NCBI RefSeq assembly: GCF_030676955.1
Contig: NZ_JAUUUU010000002.1
Coordinates: 1-64,000, forward strand
DNA: 64,000 nucleotides
Source: Porticoccus litoralis
GTDB taxonomy: Bacteria > Pseudomonadota > Gammaproteobacteria > Pseudomonadales > Porticoccaceae
Reading direction: 5' to 3'
Every line of letters begins with the position of its first letter. Position 1 is the first letter of the stretch. This document shows positions 34,026 to 41,907 of this stretch, piece after piece. Under the pieces are notes generated by a model. The model did not search any database and had not been told where the DNA came from. It saw only the letters and a program-made list of their open reading frames with translations. A program made the position numbers and the translations under genes.

Positions 34026-35531
34026 TCAGTGACGGTTGCCGCTGCGTTGCTGGGTAAACGCAGCCATAAGAAGTGTCAGCAGGCACAGTGCCAAAACAGG
34101 CAAAGAACCTCTCTCTGTGAAGGGGGTAGTGCCGCGTTTTGGGGTCAGGTAGCCGCTGAGTGTTTGCCTGGAGTAGGCGGGAGCTTTGGCGACCACTTCC
34201 CCCTGGCTACTGATCAATGCTGTGATGCCATCGTTGGTAGCGCGAATTAAGGGTTTGCGGTTTTCCATGGCACGCATACGCGCCATCTGAAAGTGCTGGT
34301 GGGGGCCGATAGAGCGACCAAACCAGGTGTCGTTGCTTACTGTCAGCAACAGGTTGGTCTCCCGGGCAGAGCGGGCAACTAGGTCCTGGAAGACAATTTC
34401 GTAACAAATGGCAGTACCGATGGCGATGCCGTTGGCGGTAATGGGAGCTTGTGTCGCAGGGCCGGGGCTGAATGCCGACATCGGCAGATCAAAAAAGGCG
34501 ATGGTACCCCTTAGCCAGCGCTCGAAGGGAACATATTCCCCAAATGGCACCAGGTGCTGTTTGTGATAAGTACCGCTGGCGATGCCCAGTCCGATGACAG
34601 AATTGAAGTACTGCTGGCCGAATGCGCGGGTTGGTATGCCAGTGATCAAACCAGTGTCCTGATCAATGGCTTCAGCTGCCATCTCTTTTAAAAATGGTTT
34701 TACTTCGTCGGAAAAAGCCGGAATAGCTGATTCAGGCCAGATCACCAAGTCTGCTCCAAGGAGCGGCTCAGTCTCTTCTCGGTATAGCGTCAGTATGTTG
34801 TTCAGCTGATCACTGTCCCACTTTACGTTCAGGGGGAGTGCTGGCTGCAGGATGCCGATTCTGAGCGGTTCCCCTACGGGCCGGGTCCAGGTTTCATTTT
34901 GTAAATACCAGCCTCCCAGCCAGAATAGCGCAATCAGAACAGCAAAATTGCTCAGGGTGAACTTCTGGCGGGGCAACACAATAATGCCTATCAATGAGCC
35001 GCTCAGCGCCGCAACCCAGCTGATGCCGAGAACTCCGGCAATGGGTGCCCAGCCAGATAGCCAGGTGTCGAGATGGCCGTAGCCCAGGTATAGCCAGGGA
35101 AAGCCGCTGAAGATCCAGCCACGCCACCATTCCCCCAATACCCAAATCGCGGGGAAAGTGATCACCATCATGCCCGCATGTCGGTTGAGCCCTGCACCGT
35201 AAAGTGTGAAGGGCACTGCAAATACCAGCGCCAGAGCGATGACAAACAGGCCGGTAAGTAATGAAGCCAGTAATACGGAGGCCTGGCCATGATCGTGAAT
35301 GCTGACAAACACCCAAGAGGCGCCGCAACCAAACAGGCCTAGTCCGTAACAGAAGCTTCGCCAGAAAGAGGCGTTTGATGACAGCTGGCGGAGCAGGATT
35401 AGAAGGCCGGCTATCGACAGAAGGCCAACGGGCCACCAGTTCCAGGGCGCCATTGAAAAGGGCAGCATGACACCGAACAGCAGGGCGGCAATATGGCCTT
35501 TAAGGCCGGGATGCGAGGGGGTTGTGGCCAT
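34026..35531 (-). CDS. lnt: Apolipoprotein N-acyltransferase Lnt
   Basis: Lnt adds the third acyl chain to lipoproteins in the inner membrane, a step needed for Lol sorting. The 501-residue protein has about six to seven N-terminal membrane segments and a carbon-nitrogen hydrolase domain (about 220-480). The catalytic triad regions are VIWPESAIPAF (Glu), the following Lys region, and GTAICYEIVF (Cys). Downstream of corC, 32 bases apart. Confidence 0.96.
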   Translation of the reverse strand: MATTPSHPGLKGHIAALLFGVMLPFSMAPWNWWPVGLLSIAGLLILLRQLSSNASFWRSFCYGLGLFGCGASWVFVSIHDHGQASVLLASLLTGLFVIALALVFAVPFTLYGAGLNRHAGMMVITFPAIWVLGEWWRGWIFSGFPWLYLGYGHLDTWLSGWAPIAGVLGISWVAALSGSLIGIIVLPRQKFTLSNFAVLIALFWLGGWYLQNETWTRPVGEPLRIGILQPALPLNVKWDSDQLNNILTLYREETEPLLGADLVIWPESAIPAFSDEVKPFLKEMAAEAIDQDTGLITGIPTRAFGQQYFNSVIGLGIASGTYHKQHLVPFGEYVPFERWLRGTIAFFDLPMSAFSPGPATQAPITANGIAIGTAICYEIVFQDLVARSARETNLLLTVSNDTWFGRSIGPHQHFQMARMRAMENRKPLIRATNDGITALISSQGEVVAKAPAYSRQTLSGYLTPKRGTTPFTERGSLPVLALCLLTLLMAAFTQQRSGNRH

Positions 35532-35563
35532 GGTGAATGGTCGTCCCTGAAGGAGTGGGTGGC

Positions 35564-36400
35564 TTAGTTGGCAATGCTCATTTCAAGCAGTTTCACCTGG
35601 CGACTGTCCCCTTCGGCGACGCGAAAAAGAAAATTGTCGACCCTGACGGATTCATCCACTTTTGGCATGCGGCCAAAAGCCTGGACGATAATACCGCCGA
35701 TGGTGTCAAAATCTTCATCGCTGATACCGGTATCGAAATATTCGTTAAAATCTTCAATCGGGGTCAGTGCATCGACGAGATACGTCTTATCCGATTGCGG
35801 CCTGATCATGGCCCCTTCGTCTTCGTCAGTCTCGTCTTCGATATCCCCGACAATTTCCTCGAGGATGTCTTCAATAGTGATCAGGCCTGCAATGCCGCCA
35901 TATTCATCGACTACAATGGCCATGTGATAGCGTTGTTCTCGGAATTCCCTTAACAGAACATTGAGTCGCTTGCTCTCTGGGATAATAGTAGCGGGGCGGA
36001 CGACTTTTGCCATGTCGAAGTTCTCCCGCCCGGTGAGAACCAGTGGCAATAATTCCTTGGCCAACAGGATTCCAGTAATATCGTCAGCATTGTCACCGAT
36101 AACCGGAAAGCGAGAGTGGCTGGAGTCGATGACCAGCTTGAGGATGTCTTCCAGGCTGGCGTCGTGCTGGATAACCACCATCTGGGAACGTGGGATCATG
36201 ATTTCCCGGACCTGTTGATCCGAGACATGCAATGCCCCCTCAATAATTTCGAGGGCATCGTGATCGATAATCTTGTTTTCGTAAGCAGCCCGCAGAGTAC
36301 CTGCGAGCTCATCCCGTGATTGCGGCTCACCGGAGAATGCGTTGGCCAGTTTGCCCAGCCAGGTTTTTTCCTGTGAGCTACTCGAATCGTCGTCAGTCAT
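35564..36400 (-). CDS. corC: CBS-domain protein CorC (HlyC/CorC family)
   Basis: CorC-type proteins are linked to Mg2+/Co2+ homeostasis, usually alongside ybeY and lnt. The 278-residue protein has two CBS domains (about residues 68-125 and 130-190, with VREIMIPRSQMVVI and YGGIAGLITIEDILEEIVGDI) and the C-terminal CorC_HlyC domain (200-275). It lacks the membrane DUF21 domain and is therefore cytoplasmic. Confidence 0.94.
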   Translation of the reverse strand: MTDDDSSSSQEKTWLGKLANAFSGEPQSRDELAGTLRAAYENKIIDHDALEIIEGALHVSDQQVREIMIPRSQMVVIQHDASLEDILKLVIDSSHSRFPVIGDNADDITGILLAKELLPLVLTGRENFDMAKVVRPATIIPESKRLNVLLREFREQRYHMAIVVDEYGGIAGLITIEDILEEIVGDIEDETDEDEGAMIRPQSDKTYLVDALTPIEDFNEYFDTGISDEDFDTIGGIIVQAFGRMPKVDESVRVDNFLFRVAEGDSRQVKLLEMSIAN

Positions 36401-36409
36401 TTGGGTTCT

Positions 36410-36883
36410 TCAATTGCTCTTGGATAGGGTCTCTTCGTAAGGAGGAGGAAATCCTAGGCCTACAAGTATATTGGTTTCAAGTGTTTCCATCACTTCTGCA
36501 TCGTCATCTTGTACATGGTCGTAGCCGATCAGGTGCAGGCAGCCATGAATAACCATATGCGCCCAGTGGGCCTCAGCAGTTTTGGTTTGCTGGATGGCTT
36601 CCTGCTCGACCACCGGCGCGCAGATGACCAAGTCACCCAACAGCGGCAGATTGAGTTCATCCGGAAGGTCAGCCGGAAACGATAATACATTAGTGGGGCC
36701 GGTTTTGTGACGGTAATGCTCGTTGAGCTCGGCGCTCTCGGCTTCATCAACGACTCGAACGCTTAATTCCAGCGCCCTGTCAATGTCGTTGAGAGCGGCA
36801 GATGCCCATTGGAATATCTGGTCCTCGTTTGGCACCCTAACAGCAGAGGAGACGTTCTCCATATCCAGGGTGAGTTCCGTCAC
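36410..36883 (-). CDS. ybeY: Endoribonuclease / rRNA maturation factor YbeY
   Basis: YbeY is a zinc metalloprotein required for 16S rRNA 3'-end maturation and 70S quality control. The 157-residue protein has the metal motif HGCLHLIGYDHVQDD (HxxxHxxxxxH) and the upstream TGPTNVLSFPAD. The start is GTG 36883, overlapping the ybeZ stop as GTGA. It always travels with ybeZ in this lineage. Confidence 0.95.
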   Translation of the reverse strand: MTELTLDMENVSSAVRVPNEDQIFQWASAALNDIDRALELSVRVVDEAESAELNEHYRHKTGPTNVLSFPADLPDELNLPLLGDLVICAPVVEQEAIQQTKTAEAHWAHMVIHGCLHLIGYDHVQDDDAEVMETLETNILVGLGFPPPYEETLSKSN

Positions 36884-37911
36884 GGTTGTTCGTCGCCTGC
36901 CTCACTCTCATGGATGTCATAGGCATCTACAATCTGCTGGACGAGGGGGTGGCGGACCACATCCTTGGAGCCGAAGAAAGTGAAGCTGATATCCTCAACG
37001 TCCTTCAGGACCTGGCACACATGCAGCAGGCCTGACTGGCTGCGGCGGGGCAGGTCAATTTGTGACGTGTCACCGGTAATGACCGCAGTGGAACCAAAGC
37101 CGATACGCGTCAGGAACATTTTCATCTGCTCACGGGTGGTGTTCTGGCTTTCGTCGAGAATAATGTAGGAATTGTTCAGCGTGCGGCCCCGCATATAGGC
37201 CAGTGGTGCCACTTCAATCACGTTGCGGTCGATCAGTTTGGCGACGGTCTCAACGCCGAGCATCTCATACAACGCGTCGTATAGCGGGCGCAGATAAGGA
37301 TCGACTTTCTGGCTCAGGTCTCCGGGTAAAAAACCCAGCTTCTCACCTGCTTCAACGGCAGGGCGCACCAGCAGGATGCGTTCGACTTCATCACGCAACA
37401 GCGCTTCTACTGCACAGGCGACCGCCAGGTAGGTTTTACCCGTACCCGCAGGCCCGACGCCAAAGTTGATATCGTGGGTCTGTATAGCCCGAACATATTT
37501 CTGCTGGCTCGCCCCTCGCGGCTTGATGTTGCCTTTCTTGGTGCGGATGACGGTAAAGCTTTCCACGTTTTCTCCATTGGGGGCATGTATCGGGGTATTG
37601 GCAGCATAGTTTTCCATAGGCATCTCTGTGTTGGATTGCTGGATGGCAAGATGAACCTGATCGGGTGTCAGATCGCCGTTGCTGTTGGTTTCCTGATAAA
37701 GGTTGTGTAGCAGCTTTCCGGCCGCCTGGGTTGTTCTGTTGTCACCATAAAGTGCAAAGACATTGCCGCGGTTACGAATTTCAATATTCAACCGCTGTTC
37801 TATTTGTTTAAGGTGTTCGTCGAATTGGCCGCAGAGTGTTGCAAGTCGTCGAGTATCGCTAGGCTCGAGAGTAATGGTGTGTACTGCTGTCAGTTTATTC
37901 AAATTTGCCAA
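36880..37911 (-). CDS. ybeZ: PhoH-family ATPase YbeZ
   Basis: YbeZ is a cytosolic P-loop ATPase that partners YbeY in RNA metabolism. The 343-residue protein has an N-terminal KH-like region (about 15-85), the Walker A GPAGTGKT near residue 152 and Walker B IILDESQNT near 250. Initiation is taken as TTG at 37911 (MANLNKLTAV), since GAGGG lies eight bases upstream and there is no earlier in-frame start. Confidence 0.94.
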   Translation of the reverse strand: MANLNKLTAVHTITLEPSDTRRLATLCGQFDEHLKQIEQRLNIEIRNRGNVFALYGDNRTTQAAGKLLHNLYQETNSNGDLTPDQVHLAIQQSNTEMPMENYAANTPIHAPNGENVESFTVIRTKKGNIKPRGASQQKYVRAIQTHDINFGVGPAGTGKTYLAVACAVEALLRDEVERILLVRPAVEAGEKLGFLPGDLSQKVDPYLRPLYDALYEMLGVETVAKLIDRNVIEVAPLAYMRGRTLNNSYIILDESQNTTREQMKMFLTRIGFGSTAVITGDTSQIDLPRRSQSGLLHVCQVLKDVEDISFTFFGSKDVVRHPLVQQIVDAYDIHESEAGDEQP

Positions 37912-37943
37912 TAGGCCGCCCTCTGCGGCAGTGACTTTTACTT

Positions 37944-37971
37944 AGCATATCCCCTTTGGTAAGACCTGCAA
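37944..37971 (-). promoter_or_regulatory. Candidate promoter for ybeZ-ybeY-corC-lnt
   Basis: On the minus strand a TTGCAG (37971-37966) is separated by 16 bases from TATGCT (37949-37944), giving a leader of about 25 bases before the ybeZ TTG. The surrounding 135-base gap is AT-rich. I found no clear heat-shock-type promoter, although this operon is heat-inducible in E. coli. Confidence 0.45.
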
Positions 37972-38046
37972 ATACTTTTAAGCGGTGTTTATATACAAAA
38001 ATACGGGCAACTAGGAATTTTTATATATTTTCAGGTTATTTGTGGG

Positions 38047-39387
38047 TTATGCCAGCATGCCCCGTAACGAATTGGGCAGGGCTTCTGTAATGGCAAGTTC
38101 TACAAATTGGCCGATCAGGCTGTGGTCCTGGCTGGGGAAATTCACCACCCGGTTATTTTCTGTGCGGCCCTGGAGCTGGCCGGGGTCCTTCTTGGATATG
38201 CCGGTCACCAGAACGGACTGCTGGCTGCCGACCATCTCTTCACTGATACGCATGGCGTTCTGGTTGATACGGTTCTGCAAAATTTGCAGGCGCTGTTTTT
38301 TCACTGCTTCAGGGGTTTCATCTGGAAGATCTGCGGCAGGGGTGCCGGGCCGGGCGCTGTAGATAAAACTGAAACTGTGATCAAAGCCGATATCGTTAAT
38401 CAGCTTCATGGTGTCCTCAAAATCTTTCTCCGTTTCTCCCGGGAAGCCCACAATGAAATCGGATGAGATGCTGATGTCCGGGCGGATTTGCCGTAACTTT
38501 CGAATTTTTGACTTGTATTCAAGGGCGGTGTGCCCGCGCTTCATGGCAGCCAGCACCCGATCAGAACCACTCTGCACTGGAAGGTGTAGGTGGCTGACCA
38601 ATTCTGGAACCTGGGCATAGACTGCAATCAGGCTGTCGGAGAACTCAACCGGATGAGATGTGGTGAAACGAATACGGTCAATGCCGTCGATATCCGCCAC
38701 ATAGGTGATCAGTTCAGCCAGGTCGCAGATATGGCCGTCGGGCATTTCTCCACGGTAGGCGTTCACATTCTGGCCCAGCAAATTGATTTCGCGGACACCT
38801 TGCTTGGCCAGATGAGCGACTTCGGCCAGAACATCCTCAGCGGGACGACTGACTTCCTCGCCACGGGTATAGGGCACCACGCAGAAGGTGCAGTATTTTG
38901 AGCAGCCTTCCATTACTGAGACAAAAGCGCTGACACCGTCGGCATCCGGTTGGGGCAGTCGGTCAAACTTTTCGATTTCCGGGAAGCTGATATCGACAAT
39001 GGTTGTGCCGTCACCCTGTTTTCTCTCGGACAGCATTTCCGGCAGTCTGTGCAGGGTTTGGGGGCCAAAGACGAGGTCCACATAGGGTGCACGTTTGGCG
39101 ATGGCCTCACCTTCCTGGCTCGCCACGCAACCGCCGACGCCAATGACGAGGTCGGGATTTAATTCTTTCAGGTGTTTCCAGCGGCCCAACTGGTGAAATA
39201 CCTTCTCCTGCGCTTTCTCGCGAATGGAGCAAGTATTAAGCAGGATGACGTCGGCTTCTTCCGGATTGTCCGTTGACACCATCTGATAGCTATCACCCAG
39301 CAGATCACGCATACGCGATGAATCGTACTCATTCATCTGGCAACCGTGGGTCACAATGTGCAGCTTTTTAACGTTCTCTTCAGGCAT
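38047..39387 (-). CDS. miaB: tRNA-2-methylthio-N6-dimethylallyladenosine synthase MiaB
   Basis: MiaB thiomethylates i6A37 in tRNAs reading UNN codons. The 446-residue protein has the N-terminal UPF0004 domain with three cysteines (HGCQMNEYDS, LNTCSIREKA, GGCVASQEG) that bind the auxiliary cluster. The radical SAM motif CSKYCTFC lies near residue 157, and a TRAM RNA-binding domain spans about 375-440. It is divergent from the DUF1820 gene. Confidence 0.97.
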   Translation of the reverse strand: MPEENVKKLHIVTHGCQMNEYDSSRMRDLLGDSYQMVSTDNPEEADVILLNTCSIREKAQEKVFHQLGRWKHLKELNPDLVIGVGGCVASQEGEAIAKRAPYVDLVFGPQTLHRLPEMLSERKQGDGTTIVDISFPEIEKFDRLPQPDADGVSAFVSVMEGCSKYCTFCVVPYTRGEEVSRPAEDVLAEVAHLAKQGVREINLLGQNVNAYRGEMPDGHICDLAELITYVADIDGIDRIRFTTSHPVEFSDSLIAVYAQVPELVSHLHLPVQSGSDRVLAAMKRGHTALEYKSKIRKLRQIRPDISISSDFIVGFPGETEKDFEDTMKLINDIGFDHSFSFIYSARPGTPAADLPDETPEAVKKQRLQILQNRINQNAMRISEEMVGSQQSVLVTGISKKDPGQLQGRTENNRVVNFPSQDHSLIGQFVELAITEALPNSLRGMLA

Positions 39388-39545
39388 GGTGAGGACAAGT
39401 GTTTAATTTATGGGCAATTGCTCGGGTCGCGCATTATAGCGATGGACGTGGAGGAAGCCCATACACATCGGGGTGATTGGATGAAATTTGCACAAATTGT
39501 GGTATTCTCTCGCCCCCTTGAATAACCGTTGGACAGACAAGCGAC

Positions 39546-39884
39546 ATGGCTTCAGCTCCCATCTACAAAATCATGTTTCTCAACCAGGGCGAGATGTATG
39601 AAATCTATGCTCGGCAAGTCTACCAGAGCGATCTCTGGGGATTTCTTGAGGTTGAAGAGTTTGTGTTTGGCGAGCGCTCACAAATGATCGTTGACCCGGC
39701 CGAAGAAAAACTCAAAACTGAATTTGCATCGGTGAAACGAAGCTTTATTCCTCTGCATGCCGTGGTGCGTATTGATGAAGTGGAAAAGGAAGGCGCTTGC
39801 AAGGTGAGCGAGGTAAAAGGTACCGGCAATATTACGCCGTTCCCTTACCCCAATCTGGTGCCAAACCCGAATAAAGGCGACTGA
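39546..39884 (+). CDS. DUF1820 family protein
   Basis: The 112-residue soluble protein (MASAPIYKIMFLNQGEMYEIYARQ) resembles the DUF1820 family, which is found next to miaB in many gammaproteobacteria. It has segments such as SDLWGFLEVEEFVFGERSQMIVDPAEEKLK and an extended proline-rich tail (TPFPYPNLVPNPN). No catalytic motif is evident and the function is unknown. It ends in a strong terminator. Confidence 0.85.
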   Translation: MASAPIYKIMFLNQGEMYEIYARQVYQSDLWGFLEVEEFVFGERSQMIVDPAEEKLKTEFASVKRSFIPLHAVVRIDEVEKEGACKVSEVKGTGNITPFPYPNLVPNPNKGD

Positions 39885-39905
39885 ACAATATCAGGGTTCG
39901 CGAAT

Positions 39906-39934
39906 AAAAAGGGCAGCTAAAGCTGCCCTTTTTA
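39906..39934. terminator. Bidirectional terminator between DUF1820 and aminotransferase genes
   Basis: AAAAAGGGCAGC and GCTGCCCTTTTT form a symmetrical stem with a TAAA loop. The T tract follows in the plus direction and the A tract gives a U tract in the minus direction. It therefore serves both converging genes. Confidence 0.9.
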
Positions 39935-39962
39935 TTGGTCATTTCTTGGGTGCCGCTGTTAG

Positions 39963-41243
39963 CTAGCCGGCCTGAAGGCGCTGGCTGACCGATGCCAGCT
40001 TGACCGAGTTGCAGAAGACGGCCATGGCCTTGTCGATATCCTCAACAGTGGGGAAAGAAGGGGCCAGGCGAATATTGCAGTCCTGTGGATCTTTGCCATA
40101 GGGGAAGGTTGCGCCAGCAGGGGTGAGCTTGACACCTGCTTCTGCTGCCAGTTTCACTACTTCACTGGCCAGCCCCGGACGGGTGTCAAAGGAAATAAAG
40201 TAGCCGCCCTCAGGGGTGCTCCAGCTGCCCAGATCAGAATCCGCAAAATTTTTCTGCAAGTGGTCCAGAACGCAGGCAAAGCGAGGCTTCAGCAATTCTG
40301 CATGCTTGATCATATGAGCGCGCAATTGTTGTACGTTGCTGATGACACGGAGATGGCGCAGTTGATTTACCTTGTCCGGGCCGATGGTGGCGATTCCCAG
40401 ATGGTTTTTCATGGCCTTCAGATTGACGGCCGAAGCGGCCATAAAGGCAACCCCAGCCCCGGCAAATGTGACTTTTGAGGTAGAGCCGAACTGTAGCACC
40501 GAGTCTTCAGTGCCTGCTTTTCGGCAATAATCCATGATATTGGGCAGCTCCGCAGGATCATCTGTCAGGTCGTGAACCACATAGGCATTGTCGTAGAAAA
40601 TACGGAAATTATCGGCAGCAATGGTGCCCAGATTGGCCAGCCGTTCTACCGTCTCGGCGCTGTAGATACAGCCCGTTGGGTTGGAATATTTGGGGACGCA
40701 CCAGATGCCTTTGATGGACTGGTCGTTACGGACCAGAGACTCAACCACATCCATGTCAGGGCCGTTGTCATCCATGGGCACATTGACCATTTCAATGCCA
40801 AGTTCTTCGCAAATGGCAAAATGGCGGTCATAGCCGGGAACCGGGCAGAGGAATTTTACCTTGTCCTCGTTACGCCATGCCGATGTGGGACCGGTGAAGC
40901 CAAATTGCCAGCCAAACAGGGCTGAGAAATACATTAAGGTCAGGCTGCTGTTGCCGCCGACCAGAATGTCTTCGGCTTTGACGCCGAGAATATCCGCGGC
41001 CAAGGCCTTCATGCCGGGGAGTCCATCAATGCCGCCGTAGTTGCGGGTGTCCGTGCCGTCGTCGGCGATATAGTTGCCTTTCAGAGCTCCATCCAGGTCA
41101 TTGGCCAGGGATAGCTGGCTGGCAGAGGGTTTGCCTCTGGTTAGGTCCAGATTGAGACCTCCTGCCACAAAAGACTGGTGGTTGGTGGTAAGTTCTTTAT
41201 GCCATTGTTGCAACTGCTCGCGGGTTGCCTGTTCGACGTACAC
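39963..41243 (-). CDS. PLP-dependent aminotransferase, aspartate aminotransferase-like (PF12897 type)
   Basis: The 426-residue fold-type I enzyme belongs to the group characterised as aspartate aminotransferase in Corynebacterium glutamicum. The substrate in this organism is inferred, not shown. Visible elements are the LDLTRGKPSASQ opening, NYGGIDGLPGMK, VGGNSSLTLMY, the PKYSNPTGCIYS and FYDNAYVVHDL cofactor regions, and the Schiff-base lysine in FGSTSKVTFAGAG near residue 250. The C-terminus has the small-domain motif IRLAPSFPTVEDID. It is a single-gene unit with a 243-base upstream region holding a near-palindrome. Confidence 0.88.
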   Translation of the reverse strand: MYVEQATREQLQQWHKELTTNHQSFVAGGLNLDLTRGKPSASQLSLANDLDGALKGNYIADDGTDTRNYGGIDGLPGMKALAADILGVKAEDILVGGNSSLTLMYFSALFGWQFGFTGPTSAWRNEDKVKFLCPVPGYDRHFAICEELGIEMVNVPMDDNGPDMDVVESLVRNDQSIKGIWCVPKYSNPTGCIYSAETVERLANLGTIAADNFRIFYDNAYVVHDLTDDPAELPNIMDYCRKAGTEDSVLQFGSTSKVTFAGAGVAFMAASAVNLKAMKNHLGIATIGPDKVNQLRHLRVISNVQQLRAHMIKHAELLKPRFACVLDHLQKNFADSDLGSWSTPEGGYFISFDTRPGLASEVVKLAAEAGVKLTPAGATFPYGKDPQDCNIRLAPSFPTVEDIDKAMAVFCNSVKLASVSQRLQAG

Positions 41244-41291
41244 TTGATTTCCTCGTAAACGGGGTGATTGATAGGTGTCTTCCGGTTCAGT

Positions 41292-41313
41292 TCAACAGCC
41301 TATGGGTTGTTGA
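41292..41313. promoter_or_regulatory. Near-palindromic 22-bp site upstream of the aminotransferase
   Basis: TCAACA and TGTTGA form arms 10 bases apart. Extending inward, 9 of 11 positions match in dyad symmetry. It lies 49 bases upstream of the aminotransferase start, in the position of an operator. It could also be just an RNA hairpin. The rest of 41244-41486 shows nothing else I can support except the tRNA terminator. Confidence 0.3.
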
Positions 41314-41443
41314 TGGCGCTGGGTCAGCCGATAAAACGGGTACATTGTAATACATTCACCTGTTGACCACCTCTCTCGTTGAAGCCCAAAAACCTGGCTT
41401 CGGGCGAAGAGACGAATATCGATCCTGGTGTATTATTGCTCAC

Positions 41444-41478
41444 AAAAAAGGCCTAACAACCTGTGGTGTTAAGCCTTT
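41444..41478 (-). terminator. Terminator of the tRNA-Met gene
   Basis: On the minus strand AAAGGCTTAACA pairs with TGTTAGGCCTTT (one A-C mismatch) across an 8-base loop and runs into a T stretch. It starts nine bases past the tRNA 3' end. Confidence 0.85.
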
Positions 41479-41486
41479 ATCTTGTA

Positions 41487-41563
41487 TGGTAGCTACGGGT
41501 GGACTTGAACCACCGACCCCAGCATTATGAATGCTGTGCTCTAACCAGCTGAGCTACGTAGCC
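41487..41563 (-). tRNA. tRNA-Met (CAT), elongator
   Basis: The minus strand folds as a complete 77-base cloverleaf. D stem GCTC/GAGC, anticodon stem CAGCA/TGCTG with loop TTCATAA (anticodon CAT), T stem GGTGG/CCACC and an encoded CCA end. The body closely resembles E. coli elongator tRNA-Met. A lysidine-type tRNA-Ile with the same CAT anticodon is less likely on similarity. The acceptor stem has G1 opposite T72, where E. coli has G-C. Confidence 0.95.
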
Positions 41564-41647
41564 ATTGCTCTTTTAGAGAGGGCGCGAATTTTCTCGATTT
41601 TGCCAGGGGTTGTCAAGGCGTTTTCCGCAGTCGGTTGCGCGACGCTT

Positions 41648-41875
41648 TTATCCTTTCGTGGGCAATTCATGATCCCGATAATGGGGGTCCAGCCAGCATT
41701 GGGGCAGGGATTCCCCGGATAGAAAAACCAGGTGTGCTTTAGGGATGGTTTCCGGCTCCTGCGCTTCTTCCCCGTAGCGATAGCGCCCGGCAACGTCTTG
41801 GCGAAAAGGATCGAACAGATCCTGCAAAGACAGAATTTCAACCAGGTGACCGGAAGGTTCCTCTTTCATGAACAT
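41648..41875 (-). CDS. Small conserved protein, function unknown
   Basis: The 75-residue product (MFMKEEPSGHLVEIL...) contains LQDLFDPFRQDVAGRYRYGEEAQ, then LVFLSGESLPQCWLDPHYRD. I recall similar short proteins in Pseudomonas genomes but know no function. A strong AGGAGGGA lies seven bases before the ATG, which supports real translation. It lies between tRNA-Met and the sugar dehydrogenase gene on the same strand. There is no signal peptide or membrane segment. Confidence 0.7.
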   Translation of the reverse strand: MFMKEEPSGHLVEILSLQDLFDPFRQDVAGRYRYGEEAQEPETIPKAHLVFLSGESLPQCWLDPHYRDHELPTKG

Positions 41876-41907
41876 GATGTTCCCTCCTGGTGATTGTTTG
41901 TAGAGAG

